This document shows, piece by piece, positions 8,322 through 16,614 of a stretch of DNA of 64,000 nt. Source of the DNA: Paenibacillus sp. 32352 (GTDB lineage Bacteria > Bacillota > Bacilli > Paenibacillales > NBRC-103111); contig NZ_MZNT01000013.1 in NCBI RefSeq assembly GCF_002042965.1, forward strand, positions 62,001-126,000, read 5' to 3'. The notes under the pieces are model-generated. The model was not told the DNA's origin. It made no database searches and worked only from the letters and a program-made list of their open reading frames with translations. Each line of letters opens with the position of its first letter. Position 1 is the stretch's first letter. The translations under genes were made by a program, and so were the position numbers.

Positions 8322-8837
8322 CTAAATCATTCCGGACTCAAGCCCGCTTCGCTCATAAATGACAAACTCGTAATCATACGGATTTTTTTCGTCACGAGGC
8401 CCCTTTTCTCTGGAGACGATAGTCCAGCCGGAAAGATCAAGCTCGTCCAAAAACGTATCGGCCTCAAACCGATGCGCAATTTCCGTAATATACATTTTGT
8501 CTGCATAGGGCATGAACAACCGGAACACTTCCGCTCCGCCGATCACGAATAGCTCGCCGCTCTCCGAAGCAGCTCCGTAACGTTCCAGCGCCTCCTCGAC
8601 GGAATGTACGACTTCACAGCCTTCTGCTGTAAACGCACGGTCACGGGTCAAAATAACATTGCGCCGTTTCGGAAGCGGCCGCCCGATGGATTCGAACGTT
8701 TTGCGTCCCATCAGGATGGTATGGCCGCTGGTGACTCTTTTGAAGAAAGCAAGATCTGCAGGCAAATGCCATGGCAGCCTATTATCTACTCCTATACCGC
8801 GCTGCTCATCCATGGCAACAATAAACGAAATGATCAT
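8322..8837 (-). CDS. dfrA: Dihydrofolate reductase
   Basis: 171 residues, the usual size. Typical blocks are seen: ISFIVAMDEQRGIGVDNRLPWHLPADLAFFK at the start (the Asp of PADL protonates the substrate), the NADPH-binding GRKTFESIGRPLP, and VIGGAEVF with its Gly-Gly turn. The enzyme reduces dihydrofolate to tetrahydrofolate with NADPH, recycling the cofactor spent by thymidylate synthase. In many Bacillus genomes thyA directly precedes dfrA; here two other genes, one on the opposite strand, separate them. Confidence 0.97.
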   Translation of the reverse strand: MIISFIVAMDEQRGIGVDNRLPWHLPADLAFFKRVTSGHTILMGRKTFESIGRPLPKRRNVILTRDRAFTAEGCEVVHSVEEALERYGAASESGELFVIGGAEVFRLFMPYADKMYITEIAHRFEADTFLDELDLSGWTIVSREKGPRDEKNPYDYEFVIYERSGLESGMI

Positions 8838-8927
8838 ATTTCAAGCCTCGATTCCATATTGAATGGCCTTGACCGAAGGAAAGAACGCTTTCAACTATCA
8901 AGGCGTAGGACAATTATCCGTATGATA

Positions 8928-9200
8928 TCACGGGCTCCGATCTACTTTCAATTCAACCACAACCGCATCATGGTCTGCTTTCGTTGATGTTTTATAAATA
9001 TAGTAATGCTTGGAGCAGTAGCCCTTGGATACGGCATTTCGGCAGCAATTCACCCATTTGCATTGTTTGGGCTCTTTCTTTGATTTTTTTCTCACCATAT
9101 GCGGACTACCGGTTCTTAGCAGCCTTTGATGATGCATGGAGCATAGATTTCTCGCCTTAACCAGGCGCTGGCATCCTTCCACTATACATACCTTCATCAT
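8928..9200 (-). CDS. Small protein with two tandem zinc-knuckle-like motifs
   Basis: 90 residues with an internal duplication. Both halves carry Cys, four residues, Cys, about nine residues, Cys, two residues, His: first in CIVEGCQRLVKARNLCSMHH, then in CKWVNCCRNAVSKGYCSKHY. A basic linker (VRKKSKKEPK) joins them. This arrangement, often seen beside HNH-type domains, probably binds two zinc ions and suits nucleic-acid contact. GAGGG lies nine bases before ATG 9200. It sits between dfrA and a PAS/XRE regulator. Function unknown. Confidence 0.65.
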   Translation of the reverse strand: MMKVCIVEGCQRLVKARNLCSMHHQRLLRTGSPHMVRKKSKKEPKQCKWVNCCRNAVSKGYCSKHYYIYKTSTKADHDAVVVELKVDRSP

Positions 9201-9517
9201 TATCGCGATCCCTCTTCATTGTGTGTTAGTGGCCATGATGTCCATGGAACCTGTTATTAAGCATATAGTCTTCATTATTATACGGTTTCCCGTTCATTCC
9301 TAAAAATCCGGTGAACCTTGAAGAACGAAGCGTAAAGCGATCCCTGGGCCCAGATATAGCCCTATCTATCGATTTCTTCAAATGAGGTTAACTAATTAAA
9401 TCACTATTCGAAAAAGCTCAGCGAATTAAGGGAATACATAGGTCTTCCAAATTTCGGAGGTTGTTCAAGCACATCTATCATTTATATACTTAACTGGTTA
9501 GACAGGGGGAAAATTGT
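9201..9517. other. Intergenic region between divergent genes
   Basis: 317 bases, fairly AT-rich, between the divergent zinc-knuckle gene and the PAS/XRE regulator. It must hold both promoters, but I see no convincing -35/-10 pair, riboswitch or strong palindrome. AGGGGG at 9504-9509 is the ribosome binding site of the regulator. Confidence 0.4.
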
Positions 9518-10420
9518 TTGTTAACCGTAGATAGGTTAGTTCGAATATTAAAAAAACCGATGGGAATCCTTAAAAAAGAGGGAGAGAGGCTCAGCTTTAC
9601 GGAGGTTAACGAGCCCTTTTGCGCCTTATCCGGGTATACGCGAGAGGACCTTGCCAACGTGGATCCTTCGCTTTTGCTGGCTAGTGAACAATCTCACTCC
9701 GCTTTATCCCAATTTGATACGGAAGATTTTTTGAAAACGGAGATCACCGTTTTTTCCAAGGATCGGACCAAGGTGTACCTGGAGGTAGAGCTGTACCGGT
9801 TGAACGAAGGAAATAGCGAGCTGATCATCGCCTTCGCCGACCATATCAGCAGCAAAAAGTGGATCGATCAGCAGGTAGCCAGCCATCCGATTTTTTGCTC
9901 GGGTATAATTAACCCCTCCTATATTTTGACTCGCTGTGATATGTACTATGATCCGATCGTGGAGCCCTTTAGCCAGTATGAATGTCATTCCGTCTTTGAG
10001 CTTATCGCTGAAATAGATCATCCGGTAATGAAGCAGGTGCTGGAGGAAACCAGGCAAACGAAGCAAACCAAGGAGGTTATTCTTCGGACAGCCAAAATGG
10101 CGGAGGTTGTCGAATGGAAGATGAAGGTCATCGTCCACCCTTTCTTTGACGGCTCCGGCAGCTTTCTGGAGTATGCCTTTGCTATCAGTCAGCTGGATTT
10201 GTACGAGGAAAGCAATGACCCTTCCATCCGGTTGAAGGTACTCATGGCCCAGCGTAATATTTCGGCCCAATGCTTGTCCAAGGCGACCGGCATTACGATC
10301 CAGACCATATCGAAGCTGAGAAACGGCAAGGTGGCGAAGCCCCAGCTGTTAACCGCACAGCTGATTGCAACGGAGCTCGGCGTCGGCGTATCCGATATTT
10401 GGGAGGAGACCCGGCGTTAG
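9518..10420 (+). CDS. PAS sensor fused to XRE-type helix-turn-helix regulator
   Basis: 300 residues, starting at TTG 9518 with AGGGGG eight bases upstream. Residues about 5-115 form a PAS domain (FTEVNEPFCALSGYTREDL, then KTEITVFSKDRTKVYLEVE and a final ADHISSKKWID). A second alpha/beta region (about 130-225) looks like another sensory module. The C-terminus (about 235-300) is a Cro/C1 helix-turn-helix (MAQRNISAQCLSKATGITI, TISKLRNGKV). A paralogue with the same layout lies at 24854-25768. PAS domains joined to XRE rather than to a kinase suggest a one-component cytoplasmic sensor. Ligand and targets unknown. Confidence 0.8.
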   Translation: MLTVDRLVRILKKPMGILKKEGERLSFTEVNEPFCALSGYTREDLANVDPSLLLASEQSHSALSQFDTEDFLKTEITVFSKDRTKVYLEVELYRLNEGNSELIIAFADHISSKKWIDQQVASHPIFCSGIINPSYILTRCDMYYDPIVEPFSQYECHSVFELIAEIDHPVMKQVLEETRQTKQTKEVILRTAKMAEVVEWKMKVIVHPFFDGSGSFLEYAFAISQLDLYEESNDPSIRLKVLMAQRNISAQCLSKATGITIQTISKLRNGKVAKPQLLTAQLIATELGVGVSDIWEETRR

Positions 10421-10433
10421 CCCCCAATAAAAA

Positions 10434-10693
10434 ATCGACCTCCGGTCTGAGGTCGATGGGTTGAGAAACCTATCATACGGAAACATGCAAGGTGGTAGGT
10501 GGGGTATCCCCTGTAGGAGCGTTAGCGTTCGCCTTTGTTTTCGGGAAATCCCCTCTATAAAGTAAATATAATCAAAATTTCACGAAAACAACAGCGGCCG
10601 GAAGGGGATACCTCACCGGGTACCCAAGCATATTTTCAATCTCTATAGGTTTCTCAACGGACTCATCGACCTCTAATCCGAGGTCGATTTTTT
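10434..10693. repeat. Nested palindromic element, copy 1, flanked by two terminator hairpins
   Basis: Between the convergent PAS/XRE and thyA genes. The core runs from 10460 (GTTGAGAAACCTAT) to 10658 (ATAGGTTTCTCAAC), a 14-bp outer stem, and contains inner arms GGTGGGGTATCCCC and GGGGATACCTCACC around a central hairpin. It is inverted relative to copies 2, 4 and 5. On each side lies the same terminator hairpin (ATCGACCTC/GAGGTCGAT): the left copy (10434-10457) has its T-run on the minus strand, the right copy (10665-10693) on the plus strand. Confidence 0.85.
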
Positions 10694-10702
10694 ATCTTTC
10701 CG

Positions 10703-11497
10703 TTATACAGAAATAGGAGCTTTAATACCAGGGTGGCTTTCGTAGCCTTCTATGACGAAATCCTCGAACTTGTAATCAAACAAGGAATCTGGCTTGCGGA
10801 CAATAACCAGCTTAGGCAGAGGATAGGGCTCGCGAGACAGCTGCAGCTTCGCCTGTTCCAAATGGTTCAAGTACAAATGAACGTCGCCGCCTGTCCAAAC
10901 CAGATCACCAGGCTCCAAATCACATTGCTGGGCTATCATATGGGTCAGCAGCGCATAGCTTGCCAGATTAAACGGAAGTCCCAAGAACGTATCGACCGAT
11001 CTCATCTGGAACATGCAGGACAGCTTGCCGTCGGCTACATAAAATTGAAACGCATAATGGCAGGGCGGCAGCGCCATCTTGTCCACTTCCGCCGGATTCC
11101 AGGCAACGACCAGATGGCGGCGCGAATCAGGATTGCGTTTGATCTGCTCGACCACTTGGCTGATCTGATCGATATGCCGTCCGTCCGGGGCCGGCCAGCT
11201 CCGCCATTGGGAGCCGTAGACCGGACCCAGATCCCCGTTCTCATCCGCCCACTCGTCCCATATTGTCACTTTGTTTTCCCTTAAATAACCGATGTTGGTA
11301 TTTCCGCTGAGAAACCAGAGCAGCTCATGGAAAATGGAGCGAATATGCAGCTTCTTCGTGGTCAGCAGAGGAAATCCCTGCGACAAATCACAGCGCATCT
11401 GCCTGCCGAATACCGAGAGGGTGCCTGTTCCCGTCCGGTCGGTCTTTTCCACGCCATTCTCCAATATATCCTTCAGCAAGTCCAAATAGGCCTTCAT
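10703..11497 (-). CDS. thyA: Thymidylate synthase
   Basis: 264 residues, the standard ThyA length. The catalytic Cys lies in ALPPCHYAFQFYV; the folate and dUMP-binding motifs RTGTGTLSVFG, QMRSVDTFLGLPFN and GDVHLYLNH are intact. The enzyme makes dTMP from dUMP, turning methylene-tetrahydrofolate into dihydrofolate, which dfrA then recycles. AAAGGTGG precedes ATG 11497 at normal spacing; a GTG four codons upstream is inside that site. A good SigA promoter is at 11550-11578. The gene faces a repeat element at its 3' end. Confidence 0.97.
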   Translation of the reverse strand: MKAYLDLLKDILENGVEKTDRTGTGTLSVFGRQMRCDLSQGFPLLTTKKLHIRSIFHELLWFLSGNTNIGYLRENKVTIWDEWADENGDLGPVYGSQWRSWPAPDGRHIDQISQVVEQIKRNPDSRRHLVVAWNPAEVDKMALPPCHYAFQFYVADGKLSCMFQMRSVDTFLGLPFNLASYALLTHMIAQQCDLEPGDLVWTGGDVHLYLNHLEQAKLQLSREPYPLPKLVIVRKPDSLFDYKFEDFVIEGYESHPGIKAPISV

Positions 11498-11549
11498 ATC
11501 ATGTACCACCTTTTTTCCGCTTGATTCAGCACTTTTTCAGTCTTGAATC

Positions 11550-11578
11550 ATTATATCGGACGCGGCGAAGCGTGTCTA
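11550..11578 (-). promoter_or_regulatory. SigA promoter of thyA
   Basis: On the minus strand TAGACA, 17 bases, TATAAT. The leader carries an inverted repeat (TGATTCA/TGAATCA) before the ribosome binding site. Confidence 0.7.
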
Positions 11579-11627
11579 TTGCGGATGAAGGCCGATGAAC
11601 ATATGACGGTCGTACTTGCTCAGAGCC

Positions 11628-12374
11628 TCAAGGTGACAGCTGCTCAACGATAGTGCCTTGACCGAAGGAGTCTCCTAGCAGCAATCGGATTAGCTGGTCT
11701 GCGGTATATTCGGGAGTCGTCAGCATGCCCTTATCCTTTATACCGGCGAATAGATTCGCAGAGGCGAACCGGCCAGGGTCCGTTGTTCTTGCCTCTTCCT
11801 GCAAAGAGGTATCTATCATTCCCGGCCATACCGAAACGATTTGCACACCGCCCTCCTTCCCCTTTTGCTCCAGGCCGACCGCTTGCGTGAACGTATCCAG
11901 CCCCGCTTTTGCTGTAGAATAACAGCTCATTCCGGGAACCAAATATTTCGATGAGGCAGACGATAGATTCAAAATCCGTTTGTCTACGCTCATCCCGGCG
12001 GTCCGTTCTATAAATAGAGAGGTCAAAATCATCGGAGCAAGCAGATTTACCTGCATATGATAAGTAATTTCCTGCACGCTGCACTGTTCGATGGAAGCGA
12101 GAGGGCCAATTACGGCGGCATTGTTAATGAGGTACACCGACTCGGCATCGGCAGGGTCAATGCATGCGAACATTTCGTCCATCAGTCCGTCCAGCTCCCC
12201 AGACCTGCTCAGGTCAAACGGAAAATAGCGAAGATTCCCCTGCCTGGAAGCCAACGTTGGATTAACGGATCTGGAAACACATAGAACGCAATGACCGGGG
12301 GCTAGGAGACGCCCGGCTAATGCCTCGCCAATTCCTTTCGAGGTGCCGGTAATAATGAAGTATTTCAATTCCAC
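11628..12374 (-). CDS. Short-chain dehydrogenase, benzil/sepiapterin reductase-like
   Basis: 248 residues with a Rossmann fold: TGTSKGIGEALAGRLL binds NADP(H), NNAA follows near residue 90, and the catalytic Ser-Tyr-Lys is in NLSSASSKYLVPGMSCYSTAK. The sequence resembles Bacillus YueD-type benzil reductase of the sepiapterin reductase group, which reduces alpha-diketones to S-benzoin-type alcohols. The natural substrate is unknown. A palindrome 22 bases before the start probably controls it, although no regulator gene is adjacent. Confidence 0.88.
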   Translation of the reverse strand: MELKYFIITGTSKGIGEALAGRLLAPGHCVLCVSRSVNPTLASRQGNLRYFPFDLSRSGELDGLMDEMFACIDPADAESVYLINNAAVIGPLASIEQCSVQEITYHMQVNLLAPMILTSLFIERTAGMSVDKRILNLSSASSKYLVPGMSCYSTAKAGLDTFTQAVGLEQKGKEGGVQIVSVWPGMIDTSLQEEARTTDPGRFASANLFAGIKDKGMLTTPEYTADQLIRLLLGDSFGQGTIVEQLSP

Positions 12375-12395
12375 TCCTCCAATTTAGGATAAAGT

Positions 12396-12414
12396 ATTAG
12401 TACCAAGTACTAAT
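12396..12414. promoter_or_regulatory. Palindromic operator upstream of the SDR gene
   Basis: ATTAGTAC-CAA-GTACTAAT: two perfect 8-bp arms around three bases, 22 bases upstream of the SDR start. GTAC-type half-sites are known for HxlR-family repressors, so such a protein, encoded elsewhere, is a candidate. Confidence 0.6.
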
Positions 12415-12536
12415 TTTACCTTATACCTAATGCTGGAAATTGTCAAACGAGCGGATTTTTGCTGCTATATAGTCCCCTCACGAAATGTAAGGTATAATGA
12501 AAGCCGTACACAGAAAGATAACGGGAGTGGATAGAC

Positions 12537-13337
12537 ATGTATAAAATGCTGGCGATCGATATCGACGATACGCTCATTAACGATGCAAAGGAAATTACGG
12601 AGGGAACCAAGCAAGCTTTGGCCGAAGCGATTGCTCACGGGGTTACGGTTACTTTGGCTACCGGGCGCATGTACGCATCGGCGAAGCAATTGGCAGCCCA
12701 ATTGGAGCTTAACGTACCCCTCATTACGTATAACGGCTCGCTCGTTAAAAATTCCGGAGACGGCCGGATTTTGTACGAGCAATGCGTGCCTCAGGAAGCA
12801 GCATCCGTTATTTTCGATTATTGCGAGCGGAACGGGCTGCATCTGCAAACCTACTATGATGATGTGTTGTACGTAAAGGAAGATAACGATAAAATCAAGG
12901 CCTACTCCGAGCTGTCCAAAATCCCGTACACGGTTTATCCCAACTTTGCGGAGCTGGTACACAAGCCCTCATCCAAATTATTGATTATCGACGATCCGGC
13001 CAGGCTCGACGAAGTAGCCGCCGAGCTGCGCAGCCTGATTGAAGGCCAGGTTCATATAACGAAATCGAAGCCTCATTTTCTGGAAATCATTCACCATCAA
13101 GGTACGAAAGGGGACGCGCTGCGATACTTGGCACAGCAATTCGGCTATGACTTGTCGCAAACGATCGCAATCGGAGACGGCTGGAACGATCGGGAAATGC
13201 TTGAGGCCGCAGGACTTGGCGTGGCTATGGGCAATGCGGTAGCCGGACTTAAGGAAATCGCCGATTACGTTACGCTCAGCAATAACGAGGACGGCGTGAA
13301 GCACGTCGTCGATAAGTTCATCCTTCAGACGGTTTAA
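12537..13337 (+). CDS. Cof-type HAD family phosphatase
   Basis: 266 residues. HAD motif I is AIDIDDTLI (residues about 6-14, with nucleophile and acid Asp), motif II is ATGRMYAS, the motif III lysine lies in the KSKPHFLEI to HQGTKGDAL region, and motif IV is IAIGDGWNDREML. A Cof-type cap occupies about 85-190. Such enzymes dephosphorylate sugar phosphates, flavin precursors or related metabolites in the cytoplasm with Mg2+; the specific substrate cannot be predicted. The ATG is preceded by ACGGGAGTGG. TATAAT at 12493-12498 is a likely -10 box. Confidence 0.92.
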   Translation: MYKMLAIDIDDTLINDAKEITEGTKQALAEAIAHGVTVTLATGRMYASAKQLAAQLELNVPLITYNGSLVKNSGDGRILYEQCVPQEAASVIFDYCERNGLHLQTYYDDVLYVKEDNDKIKAYSELSKIPYTVYPNFAELVHKPSSKLLIIDDPARLDEVAAELRSLIEGQVHITKSKPHFLEIIHHQGTKGDALRYLAQQFGYDLSQTIAIGDGWNDREMLEAAGLGVAMGNAVAGLKEIADYVTLSNNEDGVKHVVDKFILQTV

Positions 13338-13348
13338 GGGAAGGGAAA

Positions 13349-13598
13349 ACGTCCGTAAATCGGACGTCAGAATGTCGAGAAACCTATAAGCTTGAACTAT
13401 TGCTAATATACTACGGTGGGGTATGCCCCTCCAGCCGCTGTTGAAACCCGTGAAAGGGATCAGATTTAGTGGTATTTTCACGGGTTTCAAAGGCGGACGT
13501 AAACTCTTCCGAGGAATACCCCACCTCCATATTTAGCAAAGTTCTCGCAAAACTAGGTTTCTCGACAGACTCACGTCCGTAAATCGGACGTTTTTTTG
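13349..13598. repeat. Nested palindromic element, copy 2, between duplicated 19-bp terminator hairpins
   Basis: Core 13374-13566 begins GTCGAGAAACCTA and ends TAGGTTTCTCGAC. Moving inward: TTGCTAATAT pairs with ATATTTAGCAA, GGTGGGGTAT pairs with ATACCCCACC, and CCGC..TTGAAACCCGTGAA pairs with TTCACGGGTTTCAA.GGCGG around a 22-base loop. The 19-base hairpin ACGTCCGTAAATCGGACGT occurs exactly on both sides (13349-13367 and 13573-13591); only the right copy has a plus-strand T-run. It lies between the convergent HAD and MBL genes. Confidence 0.88.
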
Positions 13599-13624
13599 TG
13601 TAAAGATGGCCGTACTGCAAGCGA

Positions 13625-14281
13625 TTATGCGAAACGAAGGAGGTAAGCATCGTACTGCTCTTGTGCGTTGGTTACGGACACGTCGCCGCCATGGCAGACG
13701 CTGACCAGGCGCGGGTTCAGCTGCTTCACGATGGCCCCGCTTTCCAGAGCCTGCTTCATATCCGACGTAAACATCGGCATAGGCCGGTTCAGCCTGCCCC
13801 TCTTGGAAGTAAACAAGTCGCCCGCCAGCAGCACGCCGTCCTGTTCATGAAAAAACACGGTATGTCCAGGAGAATGTCCCGGTGTGTGATGGCCGGATAA
13901 CCCTGCTGCTTTGAGCACATTCATATCTAATGGCTGCGCAAGCCCCGGCTCCATGAGCTTCTCTGCTTTTTTGCGCCCGGGAAACGGAAGCTGCCCCTCC
14001 ATATAAGGAATTTCCGAAGCATGAACGTAGACCGGTACGCTATAACGTTCACGAATTTTTTTCACTCCGCCAACGTGATCGGAATGACCATGTGTCAGTA
14101 CAATGCTCTGAAGCGGCAGTCCCAGCGCCTTCATGCACCGATCCAGGCTTCCTGCCATCCAAGGAATCCCTGTGTCCACCAGCGTTAAGCCTTCATCGGA
14201 CTTTACCACCCATGCGCTGACCGGAAATCCGATCCATATCGTACACTTCCATATATGCTCCGAAATTTGCATCATGCTCAT
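13625..14281 (-). CDS. Metallo-beta-lactamase fold hydrolase
   Basis: 218 residues. The zinc motif is THGHSDHVGG (about 63-72), with further ligands in HTPGHSPGHT, LLAGD and a late CHGGD. The layout is that of small glyoxalase II-like or lactonase-like MBL hydrolases; the substrate is unknown. The ATG overlaps the TGA of the preceding TetR gene (ATGA), so the two genes are translationally coupled and the regulator probably controls this enzyme. Confidence 0.88.
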   Translation of the reverse strand: MSMMQISEHIWKCTIWIGFPVSAWVVKSDEGLTLVDTGIPWMAGSLDRCMKALGLPLQSIVLTHGHSDHVGGVKKIRERYSVPVYVHASEIPYMEGQLPFPGRKKAEKLMEPGLAQPLDMNVLKAAGLSGHHTPGHSPGHTVFFHEQDGVLLAGDLFTSKRGRLNRPMPMFTSDMKQALESGAIVKQLNPRLVSVCHGGDVSVTNAQEQYDAYLLRFA

Positions 14282-14967
14282 TGCGCATTCCTCCCGTTTT
14301 TGTTCTTCCTCTTCTTTGACAGCTTCTCTTCCAGCTTATGCTTCTTCAGCATCCCTAAGATCACCATCTCGACGCCTTCATCCAGAATAGGAACGATCCG
14401 TTCCAGCAATTCTTCTATCGGCTCCTCGTTGCTGAGATAGGTATGAACGATGCCGTACAGCATGTAAAACAAAATGCGCGCATCGTTGGTCTTCTGTTCA
14501 GTTCCTTCGGCTTCAATGATCCGGTTCAATGCTTCCGACAAATAGGCGAAGATCTGATTCCTATGCTTATTCACCTCACTCTGCGGATTAACCTCGTCAA
14601 CCCTCCCCGCCTTCATGTTGAAAATGACCGGCACCATGCTTTTATGGGTCAGGCTAAAGCGAAGAAACTGTCGGCTGAGCTCTTTCAGCGCATCGAGTGC
14701 TTCCATTTCATTATGATTGATGATGTTAAGCATCGTCTGCTCCAGCGTCATCAGCGGAGGAATGGCCAGCGTCTCCAGCAAGGCTTCCTTATCCTTGTAA
14801 TACAAATAGATCGTCGTGTGCGAGCAGCCTGCTTCCTTGGCGATTTCCCTCATCGTAACCGCATCATAACCGCGTGAAGTAAACAGCTTGCCGGCGGCTT
14901 CCCGGATGCTGCTCTTCGTCTCCTCCGACCGGATTTCCTGTCTGCTTTTTCTAATCGGCTCTTCCAT
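14278..14967 (-). CDS. TetR/AcrR family regulator controlling the MBL operon
   Basis: About 229 residues from ATG 14967, which has GGAGGG at good spacing; an ATG six codons upstream overlaps that site. The helix-turn-helix (AAGKLFTSRGYDAVTMREIAKEAGCSHTTIYLYYKDKEALL) is at about 24-65, the ligand domain follows, and a very basic tail (KKHKLEEKLSKKRKNKNGR) ends the protein. It is cotranscribed with the MBL hydrolase. Three tandem palindromes sit directly upstream, a strong sign of autoregulation. Ligand unknown. Confidence 0.9.
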   Translation of the reverse strand: MEEPIRKSRQEIRSEETKSSIREAAGKLFTSRGYDAVTMREIAKEAGCSHTTIYLYYKDKEALLETLAIPPLMTLEQTMLNIINHNEMEALDALKELSRQFLRFSLTHKSMVPVIFNMKAGRVDEVNPQSEVNKHRNQIFAYLSEALNRIIEAEGTEQKTNDARILFYMLYGIVHTYLSNEEPIEELLERIVPILDEGVEMVILGMLKKHKLEEKLSKKRKNKNGRNAQ

Positions 14968-14989
14968 AATCAGCCCTCCGTACATATTA

Positions 14990-15034
14990 TAACCACTGGT
15001 TAGTAACCGTTGGTTATATAATAACCGATGGTTA
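14990..15034. promoter_or_regulatory. Three tandem TetR operators
   Basis: TAACCACTGGTTA (14990-15002), TAACCGTTGGTTA (15004-15016) and TAACCGATGGTTA (15022-15034) share the palindrome TAACC-N3-GGTTA. Centres are 14 and 18 bases apart. They lie between the TetR start and the divergent permease gene. Confidence 0.8.
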
Positions 15035-15196
15035 TATTTCCCGTCAAGCCCTTTCAGATGTCACGGCAGCCATTTGATTGAACTGATTTTCTTCTGCAAG
15101 GAGCGTCCTCTTCACTCCCGCCGCGCACCAAAGGCAAGCCGATGCATATGGTGTAGTAAGTAAAGCTTGGGCTTTTGCCACGGGAGGCGATTCAGC

Positions 15197-16600
15197 TTGG
15201 AAGTTTCCATCTTATCTTTGCATTGGGTATACTTGCTGTTTATCGTATTGATCATTGGATTCATGGTATTCCGCAGGGATACGACGATCCTTTGTATCGC
15301 AGGCATCTTTATTCTCGGATTGCTGTCGACGCATTCCTTAAGCCACTCTATCAGCGGCGTGTTCAACAGCTTCATCTATGCTATCAAAGAGCTCATGGGG
15401 ACGATCTTGATCATCTCCATCATCGTATCCATGAGTAAGGTACTGTCTCAAACCGGCATCAACGAATCCATGATCTCTCCGTTCGCACGGTTCATTCGTA
15501 CGCCGGCGCTGGCGTTCTGGATCATCGGCGGCTTGATGATGGTGATCTCCTGGTTTTTCTGGCCATCGCCCGCCGTTGCCCTGCTGGGGGCTGTGCTGCT
15601 TCCGGTTGCATTGCGGGTCGGCTTGCCCGCTCTGGGCGTAGCTGCCGCGATGAACCTGTTCGGGCACGGGATTGCCTTATCCGGCGACTTTGTCATCCAG
15701 GGAGCTCCGAAGCTCACAGCGGATGCCGCCGGCATCCCCGTAGGGGATGTCATCCAGGCCAGCGTGCCCCTCGTTATCGTGATGGGCGCGGTGACGACCA
15801 TCACGAGCTTCTGGCTGCTTCGCCGCGATATGAGAAGCGGCAAGCTGACTGCGAACACCGGAGTGACAGCCGTACCGACGAAGCCTGCTGCCGAGAGCTC
15901 GCGGATCAGCCGCTTGTCCCGCTCCAGCCGGGTTCTGTTCGCTGTCCTGATCCCGGTGCTGTTCCTGGCCGACGTGATTGCCATGTTCCTGCTTAAGCTT
16001 CAAGGAAGCGATGCGACCGCCCTCGTCGGCGGCACGGCCCTTCTCATCATGCTGTTCATTACCTTAACGGCGCACAGAAGCAAAGGTCTTGAGAAATCCG
16101 CCGAATACTTGGTGGAAGGTCTTCAATTCGGTTTTAAAATATTCGGTCCCGTCATTCCAATAGCCGCCTTCTTCTATCTGGGTGACTCCGCCTTCGCCGA
16201 TATTTTCGGTAAGGTGCTGCCTCCCGGCTCCCACGGGCTGGTTAATGATTTAGGTCTTGCCTTGGCTCATACGGTTCCTATTAACGGAGCGGTCGGAGCG
16301 GTCACTCTGACGACCGTAGGCGCCATCACCGGTTTGGACGGCTCCGGCTTCTCGGGCATCTCCCTTACCGGCTCGATAGCCAATCTCTTCTCCACCGCCA
16401 TCGGCTCGGGCATCGCCACGTTGACTGCGCTCGGACAAATCGCCGCCATTTGGGTCGGCGGAGGGACACTGATCCCGTGGGCGCTGATTCCTGCCGCAGC
16501 GATTTGCGGTGTCGACCCGTTCGAGCTGGCAAGACGGAACCTCAAGCCGGTCCTTATCGGATTAGCTGTGACCACCGTCGTAGCGATGTTTCTGCTGTAG
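15197..16600 (+). CDS. Polytopic ion-transporter superfamily permease
   Basis: About 467 residues with 11 to 13 predicted transmembrane helices. It shows a two-fold pattern with glycine/proline-rich re-entrant stretches such as WFFWPSPAVALLGAVLLP, GHGIALSGDFVIQGAP in the first half and GAVGAVTLTTVGAITGLDGSGFSG in the second, as in the ion transporter superfamily (GntP, NhaC and citrate carriers). The substrate is unknown; an organic acid or cation is possible. TTG 15197 is preferred because GGGAGGCGA lies at correct spacing; an upstream TTG at 15167 precedes that site. It is divergent from the TetR/MBL operon, so the triple operator could also affect it. Confidence 0.75.
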   Translation: MEVSILSLHWVYLLFIVLIIGFMVFRRDTTILCIAGIFILGLLSTHSLSHSISGVFNSFIYAIKELMGTILIISIIVSMSKVLSQTGINESMISPFARFIRTPALAFWIIGGLMMVISWFFWPSPAVALLGAVLLPVALRVGLPALGVAAAMNLFGHGIALSGDFVIQGAPKLTADAAGIPVGDVIQASVPLVIVMGAVTTITSFWLLRRDMRSGKLTANTGVTAVPTKPAAESSRISRLSRSSRVLFAVLIPVLFLADVIAMFLLKLQGSDATALVGGTALLIMLFITLTAHRSKGLEKSAEYLVEGLQFGFKIFGPVIPIAAFFYLGDSAFADIFGKVLPPGSHGLVNDLGLALAHTVPINGAVGAVTLTTVGAITGLDGSGFSGISLTGSIANLFSTAIGSGIATLTALGQIAAIWVGGGTLIPWALIPAAAICGVDPFELARRNLKPVLIGLAVTTVVAMFLL

Positions 16601-16614
16601 GCGGCAAGAGGGGC

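Noticed and set aside
13411..13650. 79-codon minus-strand frame
   Set aside because: It is a translation of palindromic element 2, and the same peptide appears from element 4.
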